From: Bacteroidota bacterium
GTDB taxonomy: Bacteria > Bacteroidota > Bacteroidia > B-17B0 > Aurantibacillaceae
Assembly (NCBI GenBank): GCA_013697245.1
Contig: JACCXH010000067.1
Span: 62,001-126,000, forward strand
Length of the DNA: 64,000 nucleotides
Direction of reading: 5' to 3'
A program made the position numbers and the translations under genes. Below the pieces are notes generated by a model. That model was not told where the DNA came from, searched no databases, and worked only from the letters and a program-made list of their open reading frames with translations. Below are positions 45,935 to 54,556 of the stretch, piece by piece (the first letter of the stretch is position 1; every line of letters begins with the position of its first letter).

Positions 45935-46534
45935 ATGAACATCTTAACTTTTTATAAAAAATTAACCTCAGTTTTTTTATTTTGTGTTGTGAACTCATTT
46001 TTTGGGCAAAATAATTATACGATCACTTTTGATAAAATAGATGAAATGTGTTCAAAAGGGTCGGCAGGAATAAGAATAGATACGATTAAATCAGGAGATA
46101 TACTAACCGTAAATTGGAGCAACGGGCAGAACAATGTTTTTTCGATCAACAGTCTGGATGCGGGAAATTATTCGGTGCACGTTGTTATTAAAGCGCAGCC
46201 AGATACGGTTCTTATCACAAAAAAAGATACCGTACTTAAGTTTAAGATCGAAAAAATAGAATGCCCCGTTGTAGTTTCAAATCATTTTACGCCTAACGGT
46301 GATAATTATAACGATTACCTACAAATTTATAATATTGAAAAGTATCCTAAGTTTGCTTTATATATTTATAATAAATGGGGGCAACAGGTGCATCATCAAA
46401 AAGAAAGTTATACACCGTGGGATGGAACCTGGAATGGTGTAAAAGTATTGGATGAAACTTATTATTATATTTTTTATTACGATGGTGGAGATAAAAGTAA
46501 AGTACTTAAAGGTGATATTACTATCTTAAGATGA
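45935..46534 (+). CDS. Small secreted protein with T9SS type B sorting domain
   Basis: A 199-residue protein. The signal peptide is at residues 1-26 (ending NSFFGQ), followed by a short beta-rich SprB-like unit (YTITFDKIDEMCSKGSAGIRIDTI, LTVNWSNGQN, SLDAGNYSVHV). The CHU_C domain takes the second half: SNHFTPNGDNYNDYLQI, LYIYNKWGQQVHHQ, PWDGTWNGVKVLDETYYYIFYYDGG. Its gene overlaps that of PorP/SprF by 4 bases (ATGA). Such gene pairs suggest that the PorP/SprF protein anchors or exports this cargo at the outer membrane; that is family knowledge plus inference. Confidence 0.85.
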   Translation: MNILTFYKKLTSVFLFCVVNSFFGQNNYTITFDKIDEMCSKGSAGIRIDTIKSGDILTVNWSNGQNNVFSINSLDAGNYSVHVVIKAQPDTVLITKKDTVLKFKIEKIECPVVVSNHFTPNGDNYNDYLQIYNIEKYPKFALYIYNKWGQQVHHQKESYTPWDGTWNGVKVLDETYYYIFYYDGGDKSKVLKGDITILR

Positions 46535-47487
46535 AAAAATCGATCTTATATCTAGTTATTTGCTTTTTTTGTGTTGTGCTTAAAGCCCAACAGTTTCCGC
46601 AGTACACGCAATTTATTTTTAATAAAATCGGTTATAATCCGGCCGCTTCTGGTACTTCTATTAACGCGCCTTACGAACTTATTTTTGGTGCCCGCACACA
46701 ATGGTTTGGTTTTAGCAATAATCCTAAATCGGGTTTTGTATCTTTTAATTACAATTTTGTACCTAAACGCGGTTATACAAAATGGCATAACGTAGGTATT
46801 TATGTTGATCAGGACCAGGCCGGAAACTTTGTACATAATGATATTTGGTTATCCTACACGTTTCATTTACTCATCACCAAGAAAACGATCTTGTCGTTTG
46901 GTTTATTTGCGGGCTTAAAACAATTTAAGCTAACCAAAAATAATTTAGACCGTAACGATCCTGCCGTTTCAAGCAGCAGTGGCTCTGTTTGGGCTTACCC
47001 AGATCTTGTGCCCGGTATACGATTGACCAATAAAAAATTCTTTATGGATGTTTGTTTCCAGCAGGTATCTATTTTTAAACAAGCCGGCATAGGCGGCCAA
47101 ATTGGTTCGCCATCCCGCTTATTGCCGCATTATAACTTTAGTATCGGTAAAAAATTTAAAATAAACGATTTCGATAAACTAATGGTTGCAGTAAATGCAC
47201 ATAGTTCCATTACCAGTTTGCCATCGCTTGAGTTTAATGTAATCAATTATTACAATAAACGTTTTGCGCTCGGCGCCAGTATCAGAAGCAAGAACTTTGT
47301 GTGTGCCATTGTACAATTTAAAATGCTCGATAATTTAAATGTTGGCTTGGCTTACGACCTCTCTACAAATAAGGTTTTTAGGGCATCTCCAAATACCTTA
47401 GAGATCATGATCAGCTTCTCGCCCTTATTTGGTGGGGAAATGACTGAAAAAGTAACACATAGGAGTGTAGACGATTGCACCTTTTAG
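46531..47487 (+). CDS. PorP/SprF-family T9SS outer-membrane protein
   Basis: A 318-residue beta-barrel with signal peptide MKKSILYLVICFFCVVLKAQ. It opens QFPQYTQFIFNKIGYNPAASGT, the hallmark of the PorP/SprF family, and carries ARTQWFGFSNNPKSGFVSFNY and WHNVGIYVDQDQAGNF as family features. SprF is required for SprB export in Flavobacterium; paralogs each pair with their own type B cargo. Here the upstream type B protein is the obvious partner. It starts with ATG overlapping the upstream stop. Confidence 0.9.
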   Translation: MKKSILYLVICFFCVVLKAQQFPQYTQFIFNKIGYNPAASGTSINAPYELIFGARTQWFGFSNNPKSGFVSFNYNFVPKRGYTKWHNVGIYVDQDQAGNFVHNDIWLSYTFHLLITKKTILSFGLFAGLKQFKLTKNNLDRNDPAVSSSSGSVWAYPDLVPGIRLTNKKFFMDVCFQQVSIFKQAGIGGQIGSPSRLLPHYNFSIGKKFKINDFDKLMVAVNAHSSITSLPSLEFNVINYYNKRFALGASIRSKNFVCAIVQFKMLDNLNVGLAYDLSTNKVFRASPNTLEIMISFSPLFGGEMTEKVTHRSVDDCTF

Positions 47488-47659
47488 TGTTTTTGCTTTA
47501 AACCATTTCCCGTTTACTTCTATCCACTTAAAAAACAAACGCTGCCACATTTAAGTAGTTGGTTTTATATTCCACGCCATACTTTTAATTTTACATCAGG
47601 ATCTTATTGTATTAAAGCGCGCAATGCAAAAACAGATCAAACCTTTAAAAACAAATATT

Positions 47660-48472
47660 ATGAGCTATTTAATTAATAACCAGCAAAATTTAAACGAAGT
47701 TATTTTTGCTAACCGCAATAAAAGTTATGGCGCTTATGCCATTCGCTCTGCATACGGAAGTACGATCTTTAAATCATTAGCTGTAATGATCTTTGGCTTT
47801 GGTACATTTATGTATACAGCTTATTATTTTTGCAAAAGGAACAATATGCCTGAACAAAATAACGCTCAATTAGTGATTCAGGATTCTTCTATGGTAACTA
47901 TTTTTGATCTTAAAAAAGATGAACAAAAAACAGAAACCAAAACAGAGACTAAAACAAAATCGTCAACCATTAAAACAAATGATGAGATTGGCAGAAAAGT
48001 AAGCGATTCGCTAACCGTTGAAACTCATTCTGTGAACATAGATCATACGCCAACAGGAACGGGTACAAGCTCTTTAGCAACTAACGATGTGCCGGATACC
48101 GGTGGCGGAAAAACAACTGGTTCTGTTACAACAACAGGTGGTGGAAAAGAGATCGAAGAAACTTATCGCGTAGATACACAACCTGAATTTGAAGGTGGTT
48201 TAAATGCACTTTATAAATTTGTGTCTAAAAATGTAAGGTATCCCGGTCTTGCTTCTGAATATGGCAAACAAGGTTCGGTTTATGTAAAGTTTGTGGTTGA
48301 CGAAAAAGGAAAAGTAGGCAACTTAACTTTATTGAACAATGTAGGTTATGGTATGGATGAAGAAGCTTTAAGAGTAGTTGGTATGATCCCGAATTTTAAA
48401 ACCCCGGCTACTGTTAAGGGCCACCCGGTAAAAGTATATTACCAAATTCCAATAAAATTTAAACTTAATTAG
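47660..48472 (+). CDS. TonB-family energy transducer
   Basis: About 270 residues. N-terminal NLNEVIFANRNKSYGAYAIRSAY is the Bacteroidota TonB/BlaR-type start. A membrane helix follows (SLAVMIFGFGTFMYTAYYF), then a Thr/Lys/Gly-rich periplasmic linker and the TonB C-terminal domain: GGLNALYKFVSKNVRYPGLASEYGKQGSVYVKFVVDEKGKVGNLTLLNNVGYGMDEEALRVVGMIPNF. It passes proton-motive energy to TonB-dependent outer-membrane receptors. The ATG at 47660 (MSYLINNQQNLNEV) is preferred; the start at 47624 would add 12 unconserved residues. No exbBD are seen here. Confidence 0.88.
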   Translation: MSYLINNQQNLNEVIFANRNKSYGAYAIRSAYGSTIFKSLAVMIFGFGTFMYTAYYFCKRNNMPEQNNAQLVIQDSSMVTIFDLKKDEQKTETKTETKTKSSTIKTNDEIGRKVSDSLTVETHSVNIDHTPTGTGTSSLATNDVPDTGGGKTTGSVTTTGGGKEIEETYRVDTQPEFEGGLNALYKFVSKNVRYPGLASEYGKQGSVYVKFVVDEKGKVGNLTLLNNVGYGMDEEALRVVGMIPNFKTPATVKGHPVKVYYQIPIKFKLN

Positions 48473-48508
48473 CAATAAGGGCTCATTAGTGTTGTTGTAA
48501 CTATGTGT

Positions 48509-48539
48509 AAAAGGTCGGAACCAGTATCCGGCCTTTTTT
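48509..48539 (+). terminator. Intrinsic terminator of the tonB-like gene
   Basis: AAAAGGTCGGA (48509-48519) pairs with TCCGGCCTTTT (48527-48537) with one G-U pair and a 7-base loop, followed by a T run. It lies 36 bases after the stop. Confidence 0.78.
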
Positions 48540-48553
48540 GTATTTTTATATTA

Positions 48554-49159
48554 ATGGCCAGAAAAGAAAGAAGCACATTTGTACAACAACGACTTATTGA
48601 AAATGCAAGCGTCGAATTAAAAGACAAAGAAAGACGACGCGAACTGTATAATTATTTTTACAGAAAAAGTAGTTTCTTTAAATTTTCGATGTACCTGCGC
48701 CTCCTAACAATTGTGTTTAGCGTTTATATTATTTATTTTAATAAATTGGTTATTACTTCTATTAGCCCTGAGATCGTTTCAATATATGACGTTGAGGAAA
48801 CACACTTTACAAAACGAACCGATTCGCGCGACCATAAAAGTATTTATATGACAACAACTCTTGGCAATAAATATATTATTGACCTTCTAAAGTCGAAACC
48901 GGATAGGTTTGCCATTGGTGACACACTTCTTATTGCGAGAAATATTTTTGGTAAAAAAACTTATGTAGAAAAATTAGGAGGCGAAACAAGTAATATTTTG
49001 GTTGGCTTAGCCCGCTGTAACAATTATTTGATCTTTGTAGCAGGTTTTACTATACTCTCTTTTATGCTAAAAGATGGCTTTGATTTTTTTAGCAAAGTAA
49101 TTATGTACTCCGTTCTTTTCTTTGATCTTGTTGGAATACTGGTGTATTTTTTATCTTAA
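48554..49159 (+). CDS. Small integral membrane protein of unknown function
   Basis: About 201 residues from the ATG at 48554 (MARKERSTFVQQRLIEN); the longer frame from 48503 runs through the upstream terminator and is unlikely. A charged helical N-terminus (about 40 residues) leads to one membrane helix (FSMYLRLLTIVFSVYIIYFN), a soluble beta-like middle (KRTDSRDHKSIYMTTTLGNKYIIDLLKSKPDRFAIGDTLLIARNIFGKKTYV) and a C-terminal pair of helices (LIFVAGFTILSFMLKDGFDFFSKVIMYSVLFFDLVGILVYF). I recognise no family. Confidence 0.65.
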   Translation: MARKERSTFVQQRLIENASVELKDKERRRELYNYFYRKSSFFKFSMYLRLLTIVFSVYIIYFNKLVITSISPEIVSIYDVEETHFTKRTDSRDHKSIYMTTTLGNKYIIDLLKSKPDRFAIGDTLLIARNIFGKKTYVEKLGGETSNILVGLARCNNYLIFVAGFTILSFMLKDGFDFFSKVIMYSVLFFDLVGILVYFLS

Positions 49160-49165
49160 GAAAAT

Positions 49166-49200
49166 AAAAACCCGTTTCAAATAAATTGAAACGGGTTTTT
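49166..49200 (+). terminator. Intrinsic terminator, probably bidirectional
   Basis: AAAAACCCGTTTCAA (49166-49180) and TTGAAACGGGTTTTT (49186-49200) form a perfect 15-bp stem with a 5-base loop. It ends the membrane-protein gene 6 bases upstream. Minus-strand readthrough from the YqeY gene could also stop here. Confidence 0.85.
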
Positions 49201-49284
49201 TACAAAATTTTATTGTTAAGATCACACCTATATTGTTGTCATTATGATTTTATTGAACCATACTTGGACAGGCCCAGTATGACA

Positions 49285-49725
49285 CTACCCCAACAATTGT
49301 TTTACCAGCACAGAAACCATTTTATTATCTGCTTTACCGGCCAATGCTTTTGAGGCCGCGCCCATTACTTTGCCCATATCACCGGGGCCAGCTGCACCAA
49401 CGGAGGCTATAATTTTTATAAGTTCTGCTTTTACTTCTTCTTCGCCCATTTGCTTAGGTAAATATTCTTCCATTACGGCTGCCTGCGACAATTCAACTTC
49501 TTCCAGATCGGGGCGGTTCTGTGTTTTATAGACCTCTGCCGATTCTTTCCGTTTTTTTACTTCTTTTTGCAAGGCCTTATTAATGCTCTCATCTGTTAAA
49601 CCTTCGGGTGAAGTTTTTAATAATAAGATAACCGATTTAATGCCACGCAAAGCTTCTAGCTTTTTTGCATCTTTTGCCAGCATGGCGGTTTTTATTTCGC
49701 TGTTTATTTTTTCTTCAATATTCAT
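49285..49725 (-). CDS. GatB/YqeY domain-containing protein
   Basis: A 146-residue cytosolic helical protein: IEEKINSEIKTAMLAKDAKKLEALRGIKSVILL, KALQKEVKKRKESAEVYKTQNRPDLEEVELSQAAVMEEYLPKQMGEEEV and the end DMGKVMGAASKALAGKADNKMVSVLVKQLL are YqeY hallmarks. The fold resembles the tail domain of GatB and may bind tRNA; the exact function is unknown. It is a single gene with its own -7 box. A GGAGAGA sequence just before the ATG is one of few good Shine-Dalgarno matches in the window. Confidence 0.9.
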   Translation of the reverse strand: MNIEEKINSEIKTAMLAKDAKKLEALRGIKSVILLLKTSPEGLTDESINKALQKEVKKRKESAEVYKTQNRPDLEEVELSQAAVMEEYLPKQMGEEEVKAELIKIIASVGAAGPGDMGKVMGAASKALAGKADNKMVSVLVKQLLG

Positions 49726-49749
49726 ATTCTCTCCGTTTTAAATCACATA

Positions 49750-49757
49750 CAAAAATA
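49750..49757 (-). promoter_or_regulatory. -7 box TATTTTTG of the YqeY gene
   Basis: On the minus strand TATTTTTG matches TAnnTTTG and leaves about 24 bases to the ATG at 49725. No clear TTG at -33. Confidence 0.5.
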
Positions 49758-49784
49758 AAAAAATTAACCAATCTAAAAAGAAAA

Positions 49785-49926
49785 ATTAACCACATAGACA
49801 CATAGGACTGGCATAGAAAAGCGTTTTTGCTTAAAAAAAGGTAATCATAGTTTTTCTTCGCTACGCGAATAAAAATTTGTGAGCCTTTTTATGAGTATCG
49901 TTTTTTCCTATGTGCCTATGTGTTAA
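49785..49926. repeat. ACCACATAG palindromic repeat, copy 1
   Basis: The left arm TTAACCACATAGACACATAG starts at 49785, and the right arm CCTATGTGCCTATGTGTTAA is at 49907-49926, so the unit is a long inverted repeat. A small inner palindrome (TTCGC-TAC-GCGAA, about 49857-49869) lies in the middle. A related copy is at 51115-51248. No protein is encoded. Confidence 0.7.
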
Positions 49927-49944
49927 AAAAATTGAACAAAAAAA

Positions 49945-49965
49945 AGCCACCTTTTAGGGGTGGCT
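49945..49965 (-). terminator. Terminator of the T9SS type A gene (copy 1)
   Basis: AGCCACC (49945-49951) and GGTGGCT (49959-49965) form a 7-bp GC-rich stem with a T tract on the minus strand. It lies 20 bases after the stop codon of the gene ending at 49986. Confidence 0.8.
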
Positions 49966-49985
49966 CTTTTATTATTTTATTAGTA

Positions 49986-51005
49986 TTAGTGACTAACAGT
50001 AATTTTACCTGACTTTAAAGTTTCGTTAGCGTTACCAATTACACTATACATGTATAAACCTGTTGTGTAAGAAGAAACATCTAAAGTTAATTTGCCATCA
50101 GTAAGATTTTGTTTTGCAACTAATTTACCGGTAACATCATAAACTGCTACTTGTTTTGCTTCTGTGCTTTCTGTAATAAAGTTTACTGTTGTACTTGAAG
50201 GGTTAGGGAAAACACCTACATTAATTGGAGCAAAACCAGTTGGATTAAGACCAGTTACAACTGAAGGGTTACGACGTGTAACAAGCGTTTGAGTAGAGCT
50301 TGAAGCGGCAGGACCAGTAATAACAATTGTTGATGTAGTTATAGAAAACCAAGCTTCTTTTGTAGAACCAACATTATAATAATCCCAGTTCTTTTGAGTT
50401 ACAGTTCCATTTGTTAACGCTGTAGGAATTGCAAAATTAATGGTTTGAGTAGTAACAACACGCATTGCATTAACATAAGTACCAGAAGGTAAAATTAAAG
50501 TACCGGTGCCATCTGCTAAAGTAGTGCTATTACCGGTAAAGGTTCCATTAAATGTAAGTAATGTAATATTTCCGGCAGTAGCAGCAGAACTAGTAGTATT
50601 TAAACTCATTGGATAAGCGGCTACTTCTGCAGCGGTTGTATATACCAACGTTGCATTGTTTGTTCCAACTGTAATATTACCACCCCAATATTTAAGATCG
50701 GTAGCATTAGAAGTGTAATAAGAAATATTAGTAGGAGAAGAACCAACTGCTACACCTGTAGAAGGATAAGCGGTGTTGGTGTTTGCGGTTGTTGTATAGT
50801 TTTTTACAACACTGGTGTGTGTTGCAATTGTACCAAAATTCCAGGTAGCATTTGCTCCAGATGCTCCGGGGCTAATAGCTAATGAGTCACATTGCCATGT
50901 TGACGATACATCTCCGCTTACAGGAGAGTGATTTGCATTTGTTAATTGAGCATTTGCTGAAAATGCCGCTAATGCTGTAATAAGCGATAAGTAAATTTTT
51001 TTCAT
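49986..51005 (-). CDS. T9SS type A sorting-domain protein, paralog 1
   Basis: A 339-residue secreted protein with signal peptide MKKIYLSLITALAAFSANAQ. The body is beta-rich and low in charge (CDSLAISPGASGANATWNFGTIATHTSVVKNY, ATDLKYWGGNI, DGTGTLILPSGTYVNAMRVVTTQTI). The C-terminal type A sorting domain runs from VGVFPNPSSTTVNFITES to KSGKITVSH, including VYDVTGKLVAKQNL and TTGLYMYSVIG. It would be exported by T9SS and attached to the surface or released; a biochemical function is not apparent. It is a close paralog of the next upstream gene. Its composition (few Cys, many Thr, Asn and Gly) fits a surface-exposed beta sandwich. Confidence 0.85.
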   Translation of the reverse strand: MKKIYLSLITALAAFSANAQLTNANHSPVSGDVSSTWQCDSLAISPGASGANATWNFGTIATHTSVVKNYTTTANTNTAYPSTGVAVGSSPTNISYYTSNATDLKYWGGNITVGTNNATLVYTTAAEVAAYPMSLNTTSSAATAGNITLLTFNGTFTGNSTTLADGTGTLILPSGTYVNAMRVVTTQTINFAIPTALTNGTVTQKNWDYYNVGSTKEAWFSITTSTIVITGPAASSSTQTLVTRRNPSVVTGLNPTGFAPINVGVFPNPSSTTVNFITESTEAKQVAVYDVTGKLVAKQNLTDGKLTLDVSSYTTGLYMYSVIGNANETLKSGKITVSH

Positions 51006-51028
51006 ATTTTTTTATTTTAGTATTTCAC

Positions 51029-51036
51029 CAAAAATA
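51029..51036 (-). promoter_or_regulatory. -7 box TATTTTTG, T9SS type A paralog 1
   Basis: TATTTTTGGT on the minus strand, with about 23 bases to the ATG. The other paralog has the same TATTTTTGGT at 52357-52350. Confidence 0.55.
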
Positions 51037-51114
51037 TAAAAAAAACCAGCCCTTTTTAACTTTTTTGTGGTAAAAATGTAAAAATGAGAGTATTTTAACA
51101 TAATGTGATTTTTT

Positions 51115-51248
51115 TACCACATAGGCACATAGTTTTAATGAGGTTAAACATTATTTAAACAAAGGGAATCATAGGTATTTCTTCGCCCATGGCGAAGAAA
51201 TAATGTGACCTTCTTTCTTTTCTTTTTTCTATGTTTCTATGTGGTTTA
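51115..51248. repeat. ACCACATAG palindromic repeat, copy 2
   Basis: Left arm TACCACATAGGCACATAG at 51115-51132 and right arm CTATGTTTCTATGTGGTTTA at 51229-51248. A central perfect palindrome TTTCTTCGCC-CAT-GGCGAAGAAA lies at about 51178-51200. It shares inner text with copy 1 (AATCATAG, then TTTCTTCGC). The 310-base gap 51006-51315 also contains the promoter of paralog 1 and the terminator of paralog 2, and no gene. Confidence 0.7.
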
Positions 51249-51266
51249 AAAATGACCGAAAAACAA

Positions 51267-51295
51267 AAAAGCCATTGCTTTTAAGAATGGCTTTT
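51267..51295 (-). terminator. Terminator of the T9SS type A gene (copy 2)
   Basis: AAAAGCCATT (51267-51276) and AATGGCTTTT (51286-51295) form a 10-bp stem; a T tract follows on the minus strand. It lies 20 bases after the gene, the same distance as in copy 1. Confidence 0.8.
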
Positions 51296-51315
51296 ACTGA
51301 AGTTTTTAAATATTA

Positions 51316-52326
51316 TTAATGTGTAACGGTTACCTTGCCTGTTTTTAAATTTTGGTTGTTACTTCCAATAACTGAGTAAGTATATAAACCGCTATTGTAA
51401 GTTGATACATTTAATTTTAATTTACCATCGATCAAATTTTGTTTTTCTATTAATTTACCGGTAATATCATAAATTAAAACAAACTTTGCGGCGGTACTTT
51501 CAGTTACAAAATTCAAGCTTGTACTAGAAGGGTTAGGAAAAACAACCAGATCAATTACATTTTGTTTATTTTCTTTTAAACCGACTGTAGATGGATTACT
51601 TCTGGTAACAACTGTTTGTGATGAAGGTGTTGGTGATATGCCCGCCACAAAAGTGGATGTTGAAATAGTAAATAAAGAATTTTTTGTTCCTACATTATAA
51701 TAATCCCAGTTTTGTTGGGTTACTGTTCCTGTCGTTAATGGTACAGTAAAGGTGATCGTTTGTGTTGTAACCACTCTGATCACATTTGTAAATGTTCCAT
51801 TAGGCAATATTAAAGTACCGGTTCCATCTGCCAAAGTACCACTATTACCTGTAAAAGTGCCACTTTGTGATAAAGACGGAACTGTAATGTTTCCACCGGT
51901 AACTGAAGAGCCGGTAGTATTTAATATCATGGGATAAACTGCAGTTATAGCCGCATTAGTATAAAGTAATGCCGCAGCAATTGCGCCAACGTTAATATTA
52001 CCACCCCAGTATTTTAGATCTGTAGCGCTGGAAGTGTAAAAAGATTCATTTGTTGAAGATGAAGATACATCCACACCGGGCATCGGGTAAGTTGAGTTTG
52101 TATTTGTATTGACAGAATAATTACTTACAAGACTACTATGCGTTGTTATTGTTCCAAAATTCCAATTTGCACCTGCACCAGATGCGCCGGGACTAATAGC
52201 CGTTGAGTCACATTGGTAAGTAGTGTAAGTTTCGCTATTTATTGGTGCATGATTAGCCTGTGTTAATTGTGCATTTAAAGTTAAACCGCCAACTAATAAT
52301 AAAAGAGATAAATAAATTTTTTTCAT
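51316..52326 (-). CDS. T9SS type A sorting-domain protein, paralog 2
   Basis: About 336 residues from the ATG at 52326 (MKKIYLSLLLLVGGLTLNAQ, a signal peptide); the frame from 52422 lacks a signal and is not used. Blocks shared with paralog 1 include CDSTAISPGASGAGANWNFGTITTHSSLVSNY, ATDLKYWGGNINVG, TGNSGTLADGTGTLILPNGTFTNVIRVVTTQT and NWDYYNVG. The type A domain is LVVFPNPSSTSLNFVTES to KTGKVTVTH. The two genes are adjacent, same strand, and so similar that a recent duplication is clear. The surface function is unknown. Confidence 0.85.
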   Translation of the reverse strand: MKKIYLSLLLLVGGLTLNAQLTQANHAPINSETYTTYQCDSTAISPGASGAGANWNFGTITTHSSLVSNYSVNTNTNSTYPMPGVDVSSSSTNESFYTSSATDLKYWGGNINVGAIAAALLYTNAAITAVYPMILNTTGSSVTGGNITVPSLSQSGTFTGNSGTLADGTGTLILPNGTFTNVIRVVTTQTITFTVPLTTGTVTQQNWDYYNVGTKNSLFTISTSTFVAGISPTPSSQTVVTRSNPSTVGLKENKQNVIDLVVFPNPSSTSLNFVTESTAAKFVLIYDITGKLIEKQNLIDGKLKLNVSTYNSGLYTYSVIGSNNQNLKTGKVTVTH

Positions 52327-52349
52327 GAGAATAGTATTATTTGTTTTAC

Positions 52350-52357
52350 CAAAAATA
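52350..52357 (-). promoter_or_regulatory. -7 box TATTTTTG, T9SS type A paralog 2
   Basis: TATTTTTGGT on the minus strand, about 23 bases from the ATG at 52326, matching the arrangement of paralog 1. Confidence 0.55.
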
Positions 52358-52553
52358 TTAAAAAAAACAAGACGGTTTGACCTTATTTTATAGCAAGTAT
52401 TAAAAATAGCCTCAAATTCCACTAATTTTCACAAAAAATATTCTTGATTCAGGCAAAAACCATGATTAGTGTAACTTGTATTGTTCTAACAATAATTTCA
52501 CTAAAAAATTCGTAGCAATATTCTTACATATATTATTTGAAATTTTCCTAAAC

Positions 52554-53771
52554 TCACTTTAACAACAAAGAACTATCACCATAGCTTAAAAACCTAAAAT
52601 CATGTTCTAGTGCGTATTTGTAAATGTCTTTCCAACTGTTTCCAACAATACAGCTAATTAATAACAATAAAGTACTTTGTGGCTGGTGAAAATTGGTAAT
52701 AATGCCATCCGCCAATTTTAACTGATATGGCGGGGCCAATAGTATTGCTGTTTTGCAGCTAAGCTGTTGTAATTTGTTTTTATCTAACCAATCAATTAAA
52801 GCTGTTAAACTTTCAGTCGCAGTTATTTCTTTTTTAGAAAATTCGTAAGGCAACCACTGCCTTATTTCAAGATCAACCGGTGGTATTGATGGGTCATAAA
52901 AAACCTGTGCTCCAAGCCAGTAAAGTGATTCAATAGTGCGTAAAGAAGTGGTACCAACTGCTATCTTTTTTTTAGTTTCGCTTTTTTGTAATTCCTGTAT
53001 GGTTGTTTTGCTTACATCTATCCATTCGGCATGCATATCATGCCCCGCTAAAGTATCTGATTTTACCGGCTTAAAGGTACCAGCGCCAACATGCAAGGTA
53101 ACATACACGGAGCTTATATTTTTAATTTTTAATTTTTCATTCACTTCGGGTGTAAAATGCAAACCTGCAGTAGGAGCAGCAACGGAACCATTTTTTTGGG
53201 CATAAATGGTTTGGTATCTTTCAGCATCCAACTCTTCGCTTTTACGTTTTAAATAAGGCGGAATTGGCATAGCTCCCGTTCTTTCAAGCACTTCAGCAAA
53301 GCTTAAATTTGACGGTTCCCATAAAAATTCTACCACCACATCTTCATTTCTTTTTTCAAGCAATTTTACTTTTAAAGTAATATCATTGGATGTTAAAACA
53401 AGTTCTTCATCACGCCATTTTTTTAAATTTCCTACTAAACATTTCCAGTTTACTTTTTGAGTACTTAACATGGCCTGTGTAATGTCAAGATCATCAAGAA
53501 AAGGTTCTAGACAAAATACTTCAATGGCCTGACCTTTAGTATTTAAAAAATTTAAGCGTGCCTGAACAACCCTTGTATTATTAAATATTAAAACGCTTTC
53601 TGCTTCTAAATTATCTGCAATATTTTTAAACCCTGTTTCACTGATCTCTCCATTCTTATAAAGTAATAATTTAGAGGCATCCCTATTCGCTAATGGATAA
53701 TTAGCAATTTTTTCTTGCGGCAGATCGTATGTGTAATCTGTAATGGAAATAAAAGAAGGATGGATGCTCAT
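52554..53771 (-). CDS. queA: S-adenosylmethionine:tRNA ribosyltransferase-isomerase
   Basis: A 405-residue enzyme of queuosine synthesis, which transfers and isomerises the ribose of SAM onto preQ1 at tRNA position 34. Signatures: DYTYDLPQEKIANYPLANRDASKLLLY, RVVQARL, SVAAPTAGLHFTPEVNEKL, VTLHVGAGTFKPVKSD, HDMHAEW, AVGTTSLRTIESL and TNFHQPQSTLLLLISCIVG. It is somewhat longer than many QueA proteins owing to loops around residues 85-150. It ends 16 bases before kdsB starts... on the minus strand kdsB is upstream and the two likely share a transcript. Confidence 0.95.
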   Translation of the reverse strand: MSIHPSFISITDYTYDLPQEKIANYPLANRDASKLLLYKNGEISETGFKNIADNLEAESVLIFNNTRVVQARLNFLNTKGQAIEVFCLEPFLDDLDITQAMLSTQKVNWKCLVGNLKKWRDEELVLTSNDITLKVKLLEKRNEDVVVEFLWEPSNLSFAEVLERTGAMPIPPYLKRKSEELDAERYQTIYAQKNGSVAAPTAGLHFTPEVNEKLKIKNISSVYVTLHVGAGTFKPVKSDTLAGHDMHAEWIDVSKTTIQELQKSETKKKIAVGTTSLRTIESLYWLGAQVFYDPSIPPVDLEIRQWLPYEFSKKEITATESLTALIDWLDKNKLQQLSCKTAILLAPPYQLKLADGIITNFHQPQSTLLLLISCIVGNSWKDIYKYALEHDFRFLSYGDSSLLLK

Positions 53772-53787
53772 TTTAAAAAAAAGAAAA

Positions 53788-54531
53788 TTATTTAATGTTC
53801 ATCAGGCGCATTACTTTTTCAATATCCTCGGGTGTATCTATGCAATGACTGTCAAATTTGGTCTCTACGCATTGTATCTTATAGCCATGTTCGAGCCAAC
53901 GCAATTGCTCTAACGATTCGGCCAATTCTAAAGCAGAGGGCTTAAGCTGCGTTATTTTTTCTAAAACATCTGTACGGTAGGCATACATGCCCACATGCCT
54001 ATAATAATCATAATGTTTGTGCCATTCTTTTTCATCTACACCTTTAATAAATGGAATAACATTGCGGCTAAAATAAAGCGCTTCGTTGTTTTTATTTAAA
54101 ATTATTTTTACTTCGCCTTTATCAAATAATACAGCGTGATCGTTACACTTTATCATTTGTGTAGCAATTTCTACACTATTAGTGCAGGCTTTGGCCAAAG
54201 AATTTATTTGTTCGGGATCTAAAAAAGGTTCGTCTCCCTGGATATTTAAAACATGTTCAAATTTTTGCCCGTTCAATTTGTATGCCTCAAAACACCTGTC
54301 GGTGCCGCTTGGGTGTTTAGCACTAGTAATTACTACCTCTGCGTTAAACTCTTTGCAATGTTTGGCAATTCGCTCATCATCGGTTGCAATAATTACCTTG
54401 CTCAAAAGATCGGCCTTGCATGCCTGTTCGTAAACGCGACGGATCATGGATACACCTTTTATCTCTACCAAAGGTTTACCAGGAAACCTTGTAGAGGCGT
54501 AACGGGCAGGTATTATTCCAATTATTGACAT
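53788..54531 (-). CDS. kdsB: 3-deoxy-manno-octulosonate cytidylyltransferase
   Basis: About 247 residues from ATG 54531 (MSIIGIIPARYASTRFPGKPL). This N-terminal nucleotide-binding motif, plus IIATDDERIAKHCKEF, TSAKHPSGTDRCFEAY, NIQGDEPFLDPEQI and the end SLEQLRWLEHGYKIQCVETKFDSHCIDTPEDIEKV, are diagnostic of KdsB. It activates Kdo as CMP-Kdo for LPS inner core. With the GT9 and WaaE-like genes it shows that the organism builds Kdo-containing LPS. A TTG at 54537 is possible but the ATG is preferred. It heads the kdsB-queA transcript. Confidence 0.95.
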   Translation of the reverse strand: MSIIGIIPARYASTRFPGKPLVEIKGVSMIRRVYEQACKADLLSKVIIATDDERIAKHCKEFNAEVVITSAKHPSGTDRCFEAYKLNGQKFEHVLNIQGDEPFLDPEQINSLAKACTNSVEIATQMIKCNDHAVLFDKGEVKIILNKNNEALYFSRNVIPFIKGVDEKEWHKHYDYYRHVGMYAYRTDVLEKITQLKPSALELAESLEQLRWLEHGYKIQCVETKFDSHCIDTPEDIEKVMRLMNIK

Positions 54532-54556
54532 GATCAAGTTTTTTTAAATCATTTCT

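Noticed and set aside
47488-47659. Possible tRNA or small RNA in the PorP-TonB gap and other short gaps
   Set aside because: No cloverleaf, CCA end or conserved RNA motif could be seen in any intergenic stretch of the window.
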